NCBI GenBank assembly: GCA_964654945.1
Contig: CAZZLN010000001.1
Span: 62,001 to 126,000 of the forward strand
DNA: 64,000 bases
Source of the DNA: HGM11788 sp964654945
GTDB taxonomy: Bacteria; Bacillota; Clostridia; Lachnospirales; CAG-274
Reading direction: 5' to 3'
Shown here in pieces: positions 16,801-26,462 of the stretch (its first letter is position 1; the number at the start of each line of letters is the position of its first letter). The notes beneath the pieces are model-generated. The model worked only from the letters and a program-made list of their open reading frames with translations, was not told where the DNA came from and made no database searches. The translations under genes and the position numbers were made by a program.

Positions 16801-17955
16801 TTATAAAGTTTTAATAGTATCCATAATGTAATCTGCAAGCTCTGCACTTGTACATCCGTCATCATGACCGGTAATTTTAATTTTCTTTTCAGTTTGAGTA
16901 CAAATATCAAGTGCCTTATCGAGCTTTTCAGCCTTATCACCATAACCAATATGAGCTAAAAGCATACTTGCAGCTCTGATGATTGAACAAGGATCTGCAT
17001 ACTTATCTCTGCCTTCATCAACCATTCTTGGAGCTGAACCATGAATAGCCTCAAACATAGCATATTTTTTACCCATATTAATAGAGCCGGCAGTACCAAC
17101 ACCGCCTTGAAATTCAGCAGCTTCATCGGTAATAATATCACCATAAAGATTTGGAAGCACTACAACCTTAAAGCTCTGTCTTCTCTTAGGGTCAATAAGC
17201 TTAGCAGTCATAATGTCAATATACCAGTCATCAGTTTCAATATCAGGATATTCCTTAGCAATTTCCTTAAACGTATTTAAAAACTTACCGTCAGTTGTCT
17301 TAATAATGTTAGCCTTAGTTACACAAGTAACCTTGCCCTTATTGTTCTTCTTGGCATAGTCAAATGCAGCTCTTATAATTCTTTCAGTACCGTCAGTAGT
17401 TGCAACAGTAAAATCGAATGCTAAATCATCATCAACATTAAATCCCTTAGAACCTAAAGTATAGCTGCCCTCTGTGTTTTCTCTGTAGAAAGTCCAATCA
17501 ATACCTTCCTCAGGAATTCTTACCGGTCTTACGTTAGCAAAAAGATCAAGTTCCTTTCTCATAGCAACATTGGCAGATTCAATATTAACCTTGTCACCTG
17601 CCCTTGGAGTAGTTGTAGGACCCTTTAAAATAACAGGACATTCCTTTAATTCAGCTAATACATCATCAGGTATAGCCTTGCCTGCTGCAATTCTGTTTTC
17701 AATTGTTAAACCATTTATTACCTTAAATTCAACCTTGCCTGATTTAACCTCATCATCAAGTAAAAATTCTAAAATTCTCTGAGCCTGTGCAGTAATTGCA
17801 GGGCCTATACCATCACCGCCGCATATACCGATTTTAATAACAGGCAACTTTTCAAAATCAATAAATTCCTTGTCGGCTTTCATTCTTTCAACTCTAGCCA
17901 ACTGTTCTTCAATTAATTTTCCAAATTTTTCTTTTGCTGCTTCAATTTTATTCAT
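16801..17955 (-). CDS. Isocitrate dehydrogenase (isocitrate/isopropylmalate dehydrogenase family)
   Basis: A 384-residue member of the beta-decarboxylating dehydrogenase family. Substrate-binding ANVRPVR and the YREN tyrosine motif, YDIMTAK-like DIMTAKLI, NLYGDIITDEAAEFQGG and the C-terminal AIHGSAPR are present. The NLYGDI...GGVGTAGS region resembles NAD-type isocitrate dehydrogenases more than LeuB. An extra 35-residue helical N-terminus precedes the fold. It follows the citrate synthase gene with no gap, and together they would make 2-oxoglutarate for glutamate synthesis. No aconitase is in the window. Isopropylmalate or homoisocitrate dehydrogenase is the alternative; the partner gene argues against that. 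Confidence 0.8.
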   Translation of the reverse strand: MNKIEAAKEKFGKLIEEQLARVERMKADKEFIDFEKLPVIKIGICGGDGIGPAITAQAQRILEFLLDDEVKSGKVEFKVINGLTIENRIAAGKAIPDDVLAELKECPVILKGPTTTPRAGDKVNIESANVAMRKELDLFANVRPVRIPEEGIDWTFYRENTEGSYTLGSKGFNVDDDLAFDFTVATTDGTERIIRAAFDYAKKNNKGKVTCVTKANIIKTTDGKFLNTFKEIAKEYPDIETDDWYIDIMTAKLIDPKRRQSFKVVVLPNLYGDIITDEAAEFQGGVGTAGSINMGKKYAMFEAIHGSAPRMVDEGRDKYADPCSIIRAASMLLAHIGYGDKAEKLDKALDICTQTEKKIKITGHDDGCTSAELADYIMDTIKTL

Positions 17956-19371
17956 TTATTTTTCCTCCGGATTTATAATTTCAAAAATTCCCTCGCCATT
18001 ATTAGCAAGATATTTTTCCATTTCAATGGCAGTAAGCTTAGAAAGCTCTTTGTCACTTATTTGAGTAACTCTGCCCTCATCATACTGCTTGTCTATCCAT
18101 TCTTTTATTTTTACAACAACAGGGTGCTGTTTTCCAAGTTGATCGCTTCCTTTAAGCTTAAGATAAGAATTTATCCAATGAGCAACACCTGCAAGTCCTG
18201 AAGTTTTGCTGACAGCAACCTTAACAGGTCTGTTAAGAAGCAATTCTGTATTAAATATATTATAAATTTCTTCATTTTTAAGAATACCGTCTGCATGAAT
18301 ACCTGCTCTGGTAAGATTAAAATTAGCACCTACAAATGGTGTCATAGGCGGAATTTCATAGCCTATTTCCTTTTCAAAGTATTCTGCAAGCTCTGTAATA
18401 ACAGCAGTATCCATACCATCAAGTGTACCTCTTAACTGAGCATATTCAAACACCATAGCTTCAAGAGGTGTGTTGCCTGTTCTCTCACCAATACCAAAAA
18501 GTGATGTATTAATGCCGCAACAGCCATAAAGCCATGCAGTGGAAGCATTTGAAACTGCTCTGTAAAAATCATTGTGACCATGCCATTCAAGAAGTTCATT
18601 AGGCACACCTGCGTGGTGATGAAGACCATATATAATACCCTGAACACTTCTTGGCAAAACTGTACCCGGAATTGTAACACCAAAACCCATAGTATCGCAG
18701 GCTCTGATTTTAATAGGCATACCGGTTTCTTCCGAAAGCTTCATAAGCTCAGATGCAAAGGGCACAACAAAGCCATAAAAATCAGCTCTGGTAATATCCT
18801 CAAAATGACATCTTGGTCTGATACCAATGTTTATACAATCACTTATTACTGAAAGATAGTGCTTAATAATTTCACTACGCTTCATACCCATTTTATAAAA
18901 AATATGATAATCAGAGCAGCTTACGAGAATTCCAGTTTCTTTAACGCCTATAGACTTTACAAGCTCAAAATCCTTTTTATTAGCTCTTATCCATGTAGTA
19001 ACCTCAGGAAAATTAAAGTCCTGTTCAAGACATTTGTAAACAGCTTCCTGATCTTTTTTTGAATAAACAAAAAATTCACTCTGTCTTATAATACCATTAG
19101 GTCCGCCAAGTCTATGTAATTGCTTATAAATATGCACAATCTGCTCAACAGTATATGGTTCTCTTGACTGCTGGCCATCACGAAAAGTAGTATCTGTAAT
19201 CCATATTTTGTCAGGTACCTCCATAGGAACAATTCTATGGTTAAATGCAATTTTTGGCACTTCATCATAGCTGTAAAGATTGTCATACAAATTTGGCTTT
19301 TCTACATCCTGTAAAGGATAGTTAAATTCACGACGTTCTATAACATTTGTCTTAGGATTAAATATAAACAT
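17956..19371 (-). CDS. Probable (Re)-citrate synthase
   Basis: A 471-residue HMGL-like TIM-barrel protein related to isopropylmalate and homocitrate synthases. ITDTTFRDGQQSR at about 58-70 carries the metal and catalytic residues, and WHGHNDF near 265 carries the metal-binding histidines. The N-terminal RIVPMEVPDKIW and RLGGPNGIIRQSEFF stretch resembles, as I recall it, the oxygen-sensitive Re-face citrate synthase described in Clostridium kluyveri. There is no LeuA regulatory domain. Adjacent isocitrate dehydrogenase supports citrate as the product. It has its own promoter and GGAGGTGAAG ribosome site. Homocitrate synthase is the main alternative. Confidence 0.8.
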   Translation of the reverse strand: MFIFNPKTNVIERREFNYPLQDVEKPNLYDNLYSYDEVPKIAFNHRIVPMEVPDKIWITDTTFRDGQQSREPYTVEQIVHIYKQLHRLGGPNGIIRQSEFFVYSKKDQEAVYKCLEQDFNFPEVTTWIRANKKDFELVKSIGVKETGILVSCSDYHIFYKMGMKRSEIIKHYLSVISDCINIGIRPRCHFEDITRADFYGFVVPFASELMKLSEETGMPIKIRACDTMGFGVTIPGTVLPRSVQGIIYGLHHHAGVPNELLEWHGHNDFYRAVSNASTAWLYGCCGINTSLFGIGERTGNTPLEAMVFEYAQLRGTLDGMDTAVITELAEYFEKEIGYEIPPMTPFVGANFNLTRAGIHADGILKNEEIYNIFNTELLLNRPVKVAVSKTSGLAGVAHWINSYLKLKGSDQLGKQHPVVVKIKEWIDKQYDEGRVTQISDKELSKLTAIEMEKYLANNGEGIFEIINPEEK

Positions 19372-19392
19372 ATCTTCACCTCCATTAATATA

Positions 19393-19421
19393 ATAATACT
19401 ATTAATAAAGACAAATGTCAA
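19393..19421 (-). promoter_or_regulatory. Promoter of the citrate synthase/isocitrate dehydrogenase operon
   Basis: Perfect TTGACA (19421-19416), 17 bases, TATTAT (19398-19393) on the - strand, about 20 bases before the ATG. No operator palindrome stands out. Confidence 0.85.
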
Positions 19422-19538
19422 CAATTATGAATAATTTTTATAAAAATATTTCATTTTTAATGTAAAACAGCCTTAAAAAATAAATAAATTAACAATTAAA
19501 CTCTTTAATTTTGAATAAATTCAATTTTTAAATTTCAT

Positions 19539-19808
19539 TTAAAGTCCAAACATTTTTAGCATCATAATAAAATTTCTTCTTTGTGAATCATTCATTGATG
19601 AGGTAAAAACAGCAAGCATTGCATTTTTCTGTTCATATGTAAGCTTAATATTTTTGGGCATTGCTTTTAAAAAAGATAATATATAAGGAATTGCCTGTTC
19701 ATTTGTTTTTCCCTGAAGATTTATATACAGTGTTTTAAGTGAATTTTTAATTTCATTATCCAGACAGTCAAAAGCCTTATTATTAAATATTTCGTCTGCA
19801 TTATTCAT
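19539..19808 (-). CDS. Small protein of unknown function
   Basis: An 89-residue, mostly helical protein that I do not recognise, with no signal peptide and no membrane segment. It overlaps the preceding gene by eight bases and so is translated with it. Both small proteins share a style of short alternating helices and a locally similar AIPY-hydrophobic segment (AIPYILSFLKA here, AIPYLDTKYQKN upstream), so they may be distant relatives. The only functional hint is the sigma-E-like promoter ahead of the pair. Confidence 0.65.
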   Translation of the reverse strand: MNNADEIFNNKAFDCLDNEIKNSLKTLYINLQGKTNEQAIPYILSFLKAMPKNIKLTYEQKNAMLAVFTSSMNDSQRRNFIMMLKMFGL

Positions 19809-20211
19809 TATTCATATCCTCCATTATATCCTTAATTTCTACTACTCTTATAAATATTTCCATAAGCTTTTGTTTTTTTAAATCCAGTTGAGGTTTTACT
19901 GCCTGAAGCATTTTTATTTTTCTCTCTTTATTATTATCTCCGCCAATACTCATTGCTTGAAAATTATTGAGTAATCTGTCAATTTCAATAATTTTAACCA
20001 TAATTCCTAAATTTTTCTGATATTTTGTATCTAAATATGGAATTGCTGCTTTTATTGAATTTATTGCAGGTGTTGTATTCTTATGTTCAAAATCCTCTTT
20101 TGTTTCCTCTTTATTTTCATTCTCCCTATTTTCAGTTTCAACAGGAGAAGTTACTGCCTGAATTGTTTTTACAACATTCATTATTTTTTCAATGTCAAAA
20201 TTATCCTCCAT
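19801..20211 (-). CDS. Protein of unknown function with acidic linker
   Basis: A 136-residue protein that I do not recognise. A helical N-terminus (about 1-20) is joined by a Glu/Asn/Lys-rich low-complexity linker (about 24-45) to a helical C-terminal half containing AIPYLDTKYQKNLG and a KMLQAVKPQLD repeat-like segment. It has no signal peptide. GAGGTGATTTA lies before the ATG. It is first of a two-gene unit, divergent from superoxide dismutase, with a candidate sporulation promoter upstream. Confidence 0.65.
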   Translation of the reverse strand: MEDNFDIEKIMNVVKTIQAVTSPVETENRENENKEETKEDFEHKNTTPAINSIKAAIPYLDTKYQKNLGIMVKIIEIDRLLNNFQAMSIGGDNNKERKIKMLQAVKPQLDLKKQKLMEIFIRVVEIKDIMEDMNNE

Positions 20212-20228
20212 TAAATCACCTCATATTA

Positions 20229-20257
20229 TGTATATGAAGTACATATTTCAAATATTA
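20229..20257 (-). promoter_or_regulatory. Candidate sigma-E-type sporulation promoter for the two small genes
   Basis: On the - strand TAATATT (20257-20251) matches the sigma-E -35 consensus KMATATT, and 14 bases later CATATACA (20236-20229) resembles the -10 CATACAMT. The transcript would have a leader of about ten bases before the ATG at 20211, which is short. Chance match is possible in this AT-rich DNA. Confidence 0.35.
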
Positions 20258-20313
20258 AAGGGACTTTGAAAACAAAAAACATCTTTCAAGAATATGATTA
20301 TAAACACCATATA

Positions 20314-20342
20314 GTATATTTTTGATTTGCCCCACATATAAT
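20314..20342 (+). promoter_or_regulatory. Candidate sigma-E-type promoter for superoxide dismutase
   Basis: GTATATT (20314-20320), 14 bases, CATATAAT (20335-20342), each one base off the sigma-E consensus (KMATATT, N14-15, CATACAMT). No sigma-A promoter of comparable quality is seen before the gene. Spacing to the start is about 20-30 bases. Confidence 0.4.
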
Positions 20343-20361
20343 TAAGTTATATAATTTTGAG

Positions 20362-20991
20362 GTGATTAATATTAGCGAACACTACCCGTTCAAATTAGTA
20401 CCCCTTCCATACAGTTATGATGCTCTTAAGCCATATATTGACAGTGAAACAATGCACTATCATCACGACAAACACCTGCAAACCTATGTAGACAATCTTA
20501 ACAAAGCTCTTTCAAATTATCCACAATATCATAATACTCCACTATACACTTTGATTGAATATTCAGATTATCTTCCTGATGAAATTAAAACTGCTGTCAT
20601 AAATAATGGCGGAGGTGTATTTAATCATAATCTGTATTTTTATACTATGAGAGCACCAATCAAAAACAATATTCCTGATAATAAAATTGGAAAAGCAATA
20701 AACAGAGATTTCGGGAGTTTTGAAAAATTTAAGGAAATATTTACAAACAAAGCACTTGGAGTATTTGGCTCAGGCTATGCATGGCTTGTTAAATGCAAAA
20801 ATGGCAAACTTAAAATTATACCAACACCAAATCAGAACACACCTGTTATGCCAGACCGGACGCCCATATTACCTCTTGATGTGTGGGAACACGCTTATTA
20901 TCTAAAGTATAAAAATTTACGAAAAGACTATATTGAAGGATGGTTTAATTTAATAAACTGGGATATTGTGAATAAATTATATATGCAGTAA
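20362..20991 (+). CDS. sodA: Fe/Mn superoxide dismutase
   Basis: Dismutates superoxide. The four metal ligands of the Fe/Mn family are in place: His34 in HYHHDKH, His89 in FNHNLYF, and Asp173 and His177 in DVWEHAYYL. The 209-residue length (from GTG) is normal and there is no secretion signal. The start is unclear. GTG at 20362 is itself part of the only Shine-Dalgarno-like sequence, GAGGTG (20359-20364). The codon at ideal spacing after it is ATT at 20371, which would give a 206-residue protein. The next ATG lies inside the conserved fold. Iron or manganese preference cannot be decided here. Confidence 0.9.
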   Translation: MINISEHYPFKLVPLPYSYDALKPYIDSETMHYHHDKHLQTYVDNLNKALSNYPQYHNTPLYTLIEYSDYLPDEIKTAVINNGGGVFNHNLYFYTMRAPIKNNIPDNKIGKAINRDFGSFEKFKEIFTNKALGVFGSGYAWLVKCKNGKLKIIPTPNQNTPVMPDRTPILPLDVWEHAYYLKYKNLRKDYIEGWFNLINWDIVNKLYMQ

Positions 20992-21276
20992 AAAAGGGGC
21001 TGTAAAAAATCCCTTACCTTTAAATGTTTAATTTTCAAAAGAAAGCCAGACTCATCCAGCCACCTTACACTTAGTCCTCAGACATCAGCCGCAATTTAAT
21101 TATAAATTAAATTCGCAGGCAACCCATTGGAATCATCTCATTTACAATATATTTTGTCTTGCAAAACAATTAATTTATAGACCTCAGATCCGAAAAAAAC
21201 ACCGAAGTAGAAAGCCCCAAGCCTGAAGGTCATTGGAGTTCGTTCCTAATCTTTAGCTTCTTCTGTTATATCGCTT
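20992..21276. other. Gene-free stretch between sodA and the CRISPR trailer end
   Basis: No ORF of note on either strand. It begins with AAAAAGGGGCTGT just after the sodA stop, and holds an imperfect palindrome (AATTTAATTATAAATTAAATT-like, about 21096-21116). The rest is of mixed composition, less AT-rich than nearby intergenic DNA. It is at the leader-distal side of the array, so it is not the leader. I see no tRNA, riboswitch or insertion sequence in it. Confidence 0.5.
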
Positions 21277-24200
21277 ATTCAACTCACACACCCCTCGCGG
21301 GGTGCGACTATTGCTCAAATAGTTACGTTGTTGTTTAGTACCTATTTCAATCCACACTCCCACGCAGGGAGTGACAATGATAGGTACATCAGTAGTACTA
21401 GATGATGTATTTCAATCCACACTCCCACGCAGGGAGTGACCATTGGCACCAGTTCATTACTCCACTTGTTCCAATTTCAATCCACACTCCCACGCAGGGA
21501 GTGACGAATTTCCGAACGTGTTGTAATTGCAGTAATTTCCATTTCAATCCACACTCCCACGCAGGGAGTGACTTCTGGCAATTTATCGTCGTTTTCACAG
21601 GTTAGCATTTCAACTCACGCACCCCTCGCGGGGTGCGACAGTAGCGGTCTGCCTGTTGTATCTCTTAGACTGTCATTTCAACTCACACACCCCTCGCGGG
21701 GTGCGACAGAAAACGTGAATTTTAGCGATGTTATTAATGCTATTTCAACTCACACACCCCTCGCGGGGTGCGACAGAGAACGGCTTTCAAGCGTTCCGTA
21801 TTTATCGCATTTCAACTCACACACCCCTCGCGGGGTGCGACGTTTAACATCTGCAGTCACAGTACCTATAAAGTATATTTCAACTCACACACCCCTCGCG
21901 GGGTGCGACCAAGTCTTTTCTGTGCAAGGGTATAATTTTTAATATTTCAACTCACACACCCCTCGCGGGGTGCGACAGCACACCATCAAAATATGTGCTT
22001 ACTGTGTATATTTCAACTCACACACCCCTCGCGGGGTGCGACATTTCATTTTTCCACAATATCATTATAACACATTTAATTTCAACTCACACACCCCTCG
22101 CGGGGTGCGACATTGTTCCCTGAACTTGCGGGTCTGACCCCTGAAATTTCAACTCACACACCCCTCGCGGGGTGCGACAGTATTTGACTAGATTTATTAT
22201 TAAGATTTAATTATTTCAACTCACACACCCCTCGCGGGGTGCGACTTCACCTGGATTTACTATTACAACAATAGGTGGATTTCAACTCACACACCCCTCG
22301 CGGGGTGCGACATATAATTGATACTTATTGTAAAAATAATGATATATTTCAACTCACACACCCCTCGCGGGGTGCGACCAATGCACGCCCGCACAAAATC
22401 ATTATTTTTAACATTTCAACTCACACACCCCTCGCGGGGTGCGACTTTAATGTTATTTTCTCGCTGCTATGATTTAATATTTCAACTCACACACCCCTCG
22501 CGGGGTGCGACCGGTGTATCGGCTTCTTCTATTCAGCGATATGAATTTCAACTCACACACCCCTCGCGGGGTGCGACTATGTCTGTTGTCTACAGTCATA
22601 ATTGCCTGAGCATTTCAACTCACACACCCCTCGCGGGGTGCGACGACAGCATATGATACTGTTAAAAAAATTAGAAAATTTCAACTCACACACCCCTCGC
22701 GGGGTGCGACTTATTATGACTACACATATTATCACAACCTTATATTTTCAACTCACACACCCCTCGCGGGGTGCGACAGTGTTTATACGACAGCAGTCAA
22801 CTGTAAATAATGTTTTCAACTCACACACCCCTCGCGGGGTGCGACACAGAAGCCGAGGAGAGAGCTTTCCTCAGTTACATAATTTCAACTCACACACCCC
22901 TCGCGGGGTGCGACAATAAAGGAGCTGAAATAAATGGCAAAAAATATATTTCAACTCACACACCCCTCGCGGGGTGCGACTTTATACCACTCCTTTCTAT
23001 AATTGATTATAGAATTTCAACTCACACACCCCTCGCGGGGTGCGACATGCAGATTACATAACTAAGCTGACCGGCAAGAAAATTTCAACTCACACACCCC
23101 TCGCGGGGTGCGACAAAAGTCGTACATACTATTCAATCGTTGAAACCCATTTCAACTCACACACCCCTCGCGGGGTGCGACTATGAGAAAATTTCTCAAA
23201 TCCGAAATTGATTCATTTCAACTCACACACCCCTCGCGGGGTGCGACGTGCATTTCTTATGCCTAAATCTTCATTTTCTAATTTCAACTCACACACCCCT
23301 CGCGGGGTGCGACGTCCGATAAAATCAAAATAAATGTGATATAATTTATTTCAACTCACACACCCCTCGCGGGGTGCGACCAATTTGTATTTGCGTTGCC
23401 TTGCTTATTTATTATTTCAACTCACACACCCCTCGCGGGGTGCGACTGCTGTGGTTGCTATGTACCAAAGAACATCACCATTTCAACTCACACACCCCTC
23501 GCGGGGTGCGACGTGTTTGGCGTTGCTCAACATAAGAACGGCTGTATTTCAACTCACACACCCCTCGCGGGGTGCGACAGCCAACTACTTATATCAGGCT
23601 TATCATCAGTACCATTTCAACTCACACACCCCTCGCGGGGTGCGACCTATGCTGTCCAGTTTATCGCTTATCCTATCGACATTTCAACTCACACACCCCT
23701 CGCGGGGTGCGACAATACTTCAAGTAGTGCAGGCAATTATAACAACATTTCAACTCACACACCCCTCGCGGGGTGCGACACAGCATTATCATTATTGCTG
23801 TATAGCTTAGCAATTTCAACTCACACACCCCTCGCGGGGTGCGACTTGAAGAGGCAGTATGCTATATGGGAATTAAAAATTTCAACTCACACACCCCTCG
23901 CGGGGTGCGACCCTATATGAAATTATCATGTTTTTTTATTAATTATTTCAACTCACACACCCCTCGCGGGGTGCGACGTTCGGGGTTATCATAGATGTTG
24001 CCGACTATTTCATTTCAACTCACACACCCCTCGCGGGGTGCGACTCAAATCCTATCCCCGCAACTCTAACTATGCTAAATTTCAACTCACACACCCCTCG
24101 CGGGGTGCGACAGGAGCTTTTATTGTTGGTACAACAGGAACTATAAATTTCAACTCACACACCCCTCGCGGGGTGCGACGGTTTCAACGGGGATTATACA

Positions 24201-26462
24201 AATTAATGAGGCATTTCAACTCACACACCCCTCGCGGGGTGCGACTGGTTTTCTGCAAAGCTGCCTGATGCAACAGAAATTTCAACTCACACACCCCTCG
24301 CGGGGTGCGACATTTTAATATGCTTGATTTTGGGCAGGGTTACAGATTTCAACTCACACACCCCTCGCGGGGTGCGACGAATTTATTTCTAAAATACCGA
24401 GTTTATAATCAATTTCAACTCACACACCCCTCGCGGGGTGCGACAAGGTAAATGAAATTAACGGTTTTAATGATGATGATTTCAACTCACACACCCCTCG
24501 CGGGGTGCGACGATATATTACAGCCTAATGAAAAAGGATTGACAATTTCAACTCACACACCCCTCGCGGGGTGCGACGGTATCGGGACACGCAAACGGCA
24601 CAACCAACGCAATTTCAACTCACACACCCCTCGCGGGGTGCGACAAGCTGGCACAGAGCATGGAGGGTATGCTCAAAATTTCAACTCACACACCCCTCGC
24701 GGGGTGCGACCTGTAACGCTGCGGACGGCCACGAGAGAGCCTATATTTCAACTCACACACCCCTCGCGGGGTGCGACTATGTAAACATTTTTATAACAAA
24801 GGATTTATAACAATTTCAACTCACACACCCCTCGCGGGGTGCGACCTTACAGCATCAGATTTAAACGGATTATACGCAGATTTCAACTCACACACCCCTC
24901 GCGGGGTGCGACGTTTTTATTGATGGTGACGAAGAAGGCTATATAGAATTTCAACTCACACACCCCTCGCGGGGTGCGACAAGGTTGGTACAGAAACCGT
25001 AGAACTTATAGGGCATTTCAACTCACACACCCCTCGCGGGGTGCGACATAACAATTGAAGCAGGTTATAAGGATGATACAGATTTCAACTCACACACCCC
25101 TCGCGGGGTGCGACCAGCCTTACGATGCAGGTGAGGCAAAGCCTGTGTTTATTTCAACTCACACACCCCTCGCGGGGTGCGACGGCAATAAATCTGGAAG
25201 CAACAATGGAAAAAACTATTTCAACTCACACACCCCTCGCGGGGTGCGACCTTATTTTTTCTGCATCGCTTGCCTCCAGTCCATATTTCAACTCACACAC
25301 CCCTCGCGGGGTGCGACGGTGTTTTAAATGTGACAGGTCTAACGCTAAATGGATTTCAACTCACACACCCCTCGCGGGGTGCGACGGGCAAGAGTGGCTG
25401 CTGCCATAGAAGCTAAAAATTTCAACTCACACACCCCTCACGGGGTGCGACTGTATATTATTTCCAGCAGTGCATCGTATACCACATTTCAACTCACACA
25501 CCCCTCGCGGGGTGCGACTGTTATGTCAGTCCACTGCTTGACATACGCATCATTTCAACTCACACACCCCTCGCGGGGTGCGACAATGCCGCAACATTTA
25601 CGGCAGGCTTAAATATATATTTCAACTCACACACCCCTCGCGGGGTGCGACCATTGTATGCTGACCTGTTTCGTAGTCAAACACAATTTCAACTCACACA
25701 CCCCTCGCGGGGTGCGACGTGCCGAGAATGAAAGTGTCGGAGTTGTTAAAAAGAATTTCAACTCACACACCCCTCGCGGGGTGCGACTGTGTCAATATCA
25801 TCGACTTCCGTCACACTTGATAATTTCAACTCACACACCCCTCGCGGGGTGCGACTTTTGAGCCTGTCTTATTGTATCATCATCAACATACATTTCAACT
25901 CACACACCCCTCGCGGGGTGCGACAGGTACTGACGATGAAACTGACTATGAGCTTAGAATTTCAACTCACACACCCCTCGCGGGGTGCGACTATTAAGCT
26001 GAGGGGTCTTGAAAATGCAGGTATGATTTCAACTCACACACCCCTCGCGGGGTGCGACATACGGTGTGTGGACTTGTAACTACAAACTATAAAATTTCAA
26101 CTCACACACCCCTCGCGGGGTGCGACTGGACTGACATAACAAGAAAAGCGGCACAAAAAGCATTTCAACTCACACACCCCTCGCGGGGTGCGACCGGCTG
26201 TGACGGTGTAAACGATATAACCAATTTTAATTTCAACTCACACACCCCTCGCGGGGTGCGACAACTGCAGCAACTAACTATTTTGATGTCATAGTTATTT
26301 CAACTCACACACCCCTCGCGGGGTGCGACTTAGCATCCCTTCTTTTATTGAAATTATCTAAAGATTTCAACTCACACACCCCTCGCGGGGTGCGACGGAC
26401 GTTATCCTGTTTGTTCGGTTAAAGGGTCGATTTCAACTCACACACCCCTCGCGGGGTGCGAC
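21277..26462 (-). CRISPR. Type I-C CRISPR array, about 78 repeats
   Basis: By hand count, 74 copies of a 33-nt repeat plus four copies of a different 32-nt repeat, with spacers of about 33-36 nt. In the transcribed (-) sense the main repeat begins GTCGCACCCC, has a stem CACCCC/GGGGTG around GCGA, and ends GAGTTGAAAT. This is the I-C type. Orientation follows from that end and from the cas genes: the first repeat after the leader is 26430-26462. The far end is marked by a repeat (21277-21308) that has decayed at one edge. Single-base variants occur at 21607-21639 (ACGCACC for ACACACC) and 25419-25451 (CTCACGG for CTCGCGG). All ORFs inside the array are spurious. Confidence 0.98.
21344..21572 (-). 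repeat. Block of four repeats of a second I-C family inside the array
   Basis: Copies at 21344-21375, 21409-21440, 21474-21505 and 21541-21572, all 32 nt and identical. In the transcribed sense they begin GTCACTCCCT, form a CACTCCC/GGGAGTG stem and end GTGGATTGAAAT. They have spacers of normal length and are bounded on both sides by main-family repeats. The 3' end matches the classic I-C crRNA handle, whereas the main family has GAG in place of GGA. Confidence 0.96.

Noticed and set aside
21398..26294. Long open frames across the array with repeated HTPLAGCD, LTHPSRGA and NSHTPRGV units.
   Set aside because: They are translations of the 33-nt CRISPR repeat (a multiple of three) in three frames, with no ribosome sites and frames that break at spacers of other lengths.
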